This document shows positions 7,404 to 8,600 of a stretch of DNA of 8,600 nt, piece after piece. The translations under genes were made by a program, and so were the position numbers. Origin of the DNA: Oscillibacter sp. (GTDB taxonomy: Bacteria; Bacillota; Clostridia; Oscillospirales; Oscillospiraceae). Positions within the stretch are counted from its first letter, which is position 1. Every line of letters begins with the position of its first letter. Under the pieces are notes generated by a model. That model saw only the letters and a program-made list of their open reading frames with translations, did not search any database and was not told the origin of the DNA. The stretch is taken from NCBI GenBank assembly GCA_017380995.1, contig JAFOCY010000054.1:1-8600 (forward strand). Reading direction: 5' to 3'.

Positions 7404-8171
7404 ATGAAAAATCAAGCAGAACTTCTTTCAAGCCTTTTGGACATGGCTGAAGCGATGCTCATGGTAGGGGCGGAGGTCAGCCGGGTGGAGGATACCGTTA
7501 CCCGAATGGGCTTTGCCTATGGCGCAAGGCATATGAATGTGTTCGTCATCACCTCCTGCATTATGATCACCATGGGTATGCCGGAGGGAGAGGACTTGAC
7601 CCAAACCCGCCGTGTGCTGATGGCTGGCGGCACAGACTTTTTGAAGCTGGAAAAATTCAATGATCTCAGCCGCCGCTGCTGTGCCGGCTTGGTGGAGCCT
7701 TCCGCCATTGCCGGGGAAGTGAGGGAGATCTCTTCTCTTACAACGGGCCGCTGGCGGATGCATCTTGGAAGTGTTCTGGCGGCAGGCAGCTTTTCCGTCT
7801 TTTTTGGCGGCAGTCTGTTGGACGGTGGCGTTGCGGCCCTCTTTGCCCTGCTGATCTGCGCCCTGCAGGAAAAGCTGCTGCCCATCTCCATGAATCAGCT
7901 GAGCTTTAATCTGCTTTGTTCTGTGATCGTGGGCGTGCTGACGGGGCTTTGTACAAATTTGATTCCCGTTTTGCACCTGGATAAGATCATGATCGGTTAT
8001 ATCATGCTGCTCATTCCCGGAATGGCCATGACCAATGCGGTGCGAAATGTTCTGGGAGGCAACACCATTTCCGGCGTGATGCGTTTGATCGAAGCCGTCC
8101 TTTGGGCGGCTGCCCTGGCCCTGGGCTTTATGATCGCCATGTTTATCACAGGGGGTGGTCTCCATCACTGA
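7404..8171 (+). CDS. Threonine/serine exporter ThrE family, N-terminal half (YjjP-like, DUF1212)
   Basis: The 255-residue protein matches the first half of ThrE, an amino-acid exporter that in many Firmicutes is split over two genes. A cytoplasmic region of about 115 residues comes first, with the family motif GAEVSRVEDTVTRMG at 22-36. About five membrane segments follow (roughly 120-138, 141-155, 165-190, 193-210 and 228-249). The conserved LIPGMAMTNAVRNVLGGNTI lies at 203-222. The proven activity of the family is export of threonine and serine in Corynebacterium ThrE, while E. coli YjjP/YjjB are linked to succinate export, so the substrate here is open. I chose ATG 7404 because GAGG at 7394-7397 is six bases upstream. 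ATG 7392 is the only close alternative, and an upstream in-frame ATG at 7299 lies inside nadE and is unlikely. The end overlaps the second half of the exporter. Confidence 0.9.
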   Translation: MKNQAELLSSLLDMAEAMLMVGAEVSRVEDTVTRMGFAYGARHMNVFVITSCIMITMGMPEGEDLTQTRRVLMAGGTDFLKLEKFNDLSRRCCAGLVEPSAIAGEVREISSLTTGRWRMHLGSVLAAGSFSVFFGGSLLDGGVAALFALLICALQEKLLPISMNQLSFNLLCSVIVGVLTGLCTNLIPVLHLDKIMIGYIMLLIPGMAMTNAVRNVLGGNTISGVMRLIEAVLWAAALALGFMIAMFITGGGLHH

Positions 8172-8600
8172 GGGTATTATTCATCTGGTGACGGCGGGCT
8201 TTGGCGCACTGGGTTTCTCCCTGATCTTTAACGTGCGCAGAGAACTGCTGCCCGCAGCCGCTTTTGGCGGCCTTTTGGACTGGGGCGTCTATATGATGGC
8301 AGAGTGGTTTTTTGGGAACGGTGTGTTTTTGCCCTCCGTGGTAGCCGCAGCCTTTGCCTCCATTTACGCCGAGGCCATGGCCCGGGTGGAAAAGAGCCCG
8401 GCCACTGTATTCTATATTCCGGCGCTGATCCCCCTGATCCCCGGCGGATCGCTCTATTACACCATGAGCTATGCGGTTCTGGGCCAGTGGGATCAGGTGC
8501 AAAGTTACGGCGCCTCCACCGCCTACTGTGCGCTGGGCATTGCTGTTGGCATGAGCCTTGTGCTGTCGGTGGAATTTACCTTCCGCAAGCTCACAGCCCG
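8155..8600 (+). CDS. Threonine/serine exporter ThrE family, C-terminal half (YjjB-like), 3' end cut by window
   Basis: The frame opens after a stop at 8131-8133 and stays open to the window end, giving about 148 residues; the family is usually about 150-160, so little is missing. The protein is almost entirely hydrophobic with four to five membrane segments. It carries the family's IPLIPGGSLYYTM motif (encoded at about 8425-8463) and an early GFGALGFSLIFNVRRELLP segment. It should pair with the preceding protein to form one exporter. The start is uncertain. The only ordinary start codon upstream of the first membrane segment is GTG 8155, but it has no Shine-Dalgarno sequence. GGGGGTGG at 8151-8158 is well placed for an ATC codon at 8164, which would read I/M-TEGIIHLV, a natural family N-terminus. 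Either start overlaps the stop of the first half (8169-8171). Confidence 0.85.
   Translation, partial: MVSITEGIIHLVTAGFGALGFSLIFNVRRELLPAAAFGGLLDWGVYMMAEWFFGNGVFLPSVVAAAFASIYAEAMARVEKSPATVFYIPALIPLIPGGSLYYTMSYAVLGQWDQVQSYGASTAYCALGIAVGMSLVLSVEFTFRKLTA

Overview
The window looks like chromosomal core sequence from a low-to-moderate-expression housekeeping region of a Gram-positive anaerobe of the class Clostridia, most likely an Oscillospiraceae/Ruminococcaceae-type gut bacterium. The basis is the wording of GyrB and GyrA, the strong AAGGAGG-type ribosome binding sites, the split (two-gene) ThrE exporter, the DUF6198/YczE-like membrane protein, and a GC content near 60% in the gyrase genes. 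This placement is inference from remembered protein families; no search was run. All genes are on the + strand.

Layout: (1) 1-3831, a gyrase cluster: the 3' end of gyrB, then a small polytopic membrane protein gene that starts 1 bp after gyrB, then complete gyrA, closed by a GC-rich hairpin terminator. (2) 3878-5186, a two-gene unit of a Cof-type HAD phosphatase and ribonuclease HI (rnhA), followed by an unassigned stretch of about 115 bp and a very clear terminator at 5302-5336. (3) 5349-7345, a recognisable sigma-A-type promoter and a glutamine-dependent NAD+ synthetase (nadE). (4) 7358-8600, a 15-bp-stem hairpin without a U-tract, then the two halves of a ThrE-type threonine/serine exporter; the second half runs off the window just short of its expected end.

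How the genes work together: gyrB and gyrA encode the two subunits of DNA gyrase (A2B2), and RNase HI removes RNA from RNA-DNA hybrids, some of which arise behind transcription when supercoiling is unbalanced. NadE makes NAD+ at the last biosynthetic step. The two ThrE halves should assemble into one membrane exporter. The HAD enzyme and the DUF6198-like protein have no assigned substrates.

Nothing here looks like a mobile element, defence system, CRISPR array or RNA gene. The points most worth checking are the membrane gene wedged between gyrB and gyrA, alanine at the GyrA position equivalent to E. coli Ser83, a degenerate GyrA box, a conspicuous hairpin against the thrE ribosome binding site, an apparently non-canonical start for the second ThrE half, and an unexplained pyrimidine-rich stretch after rnhA.
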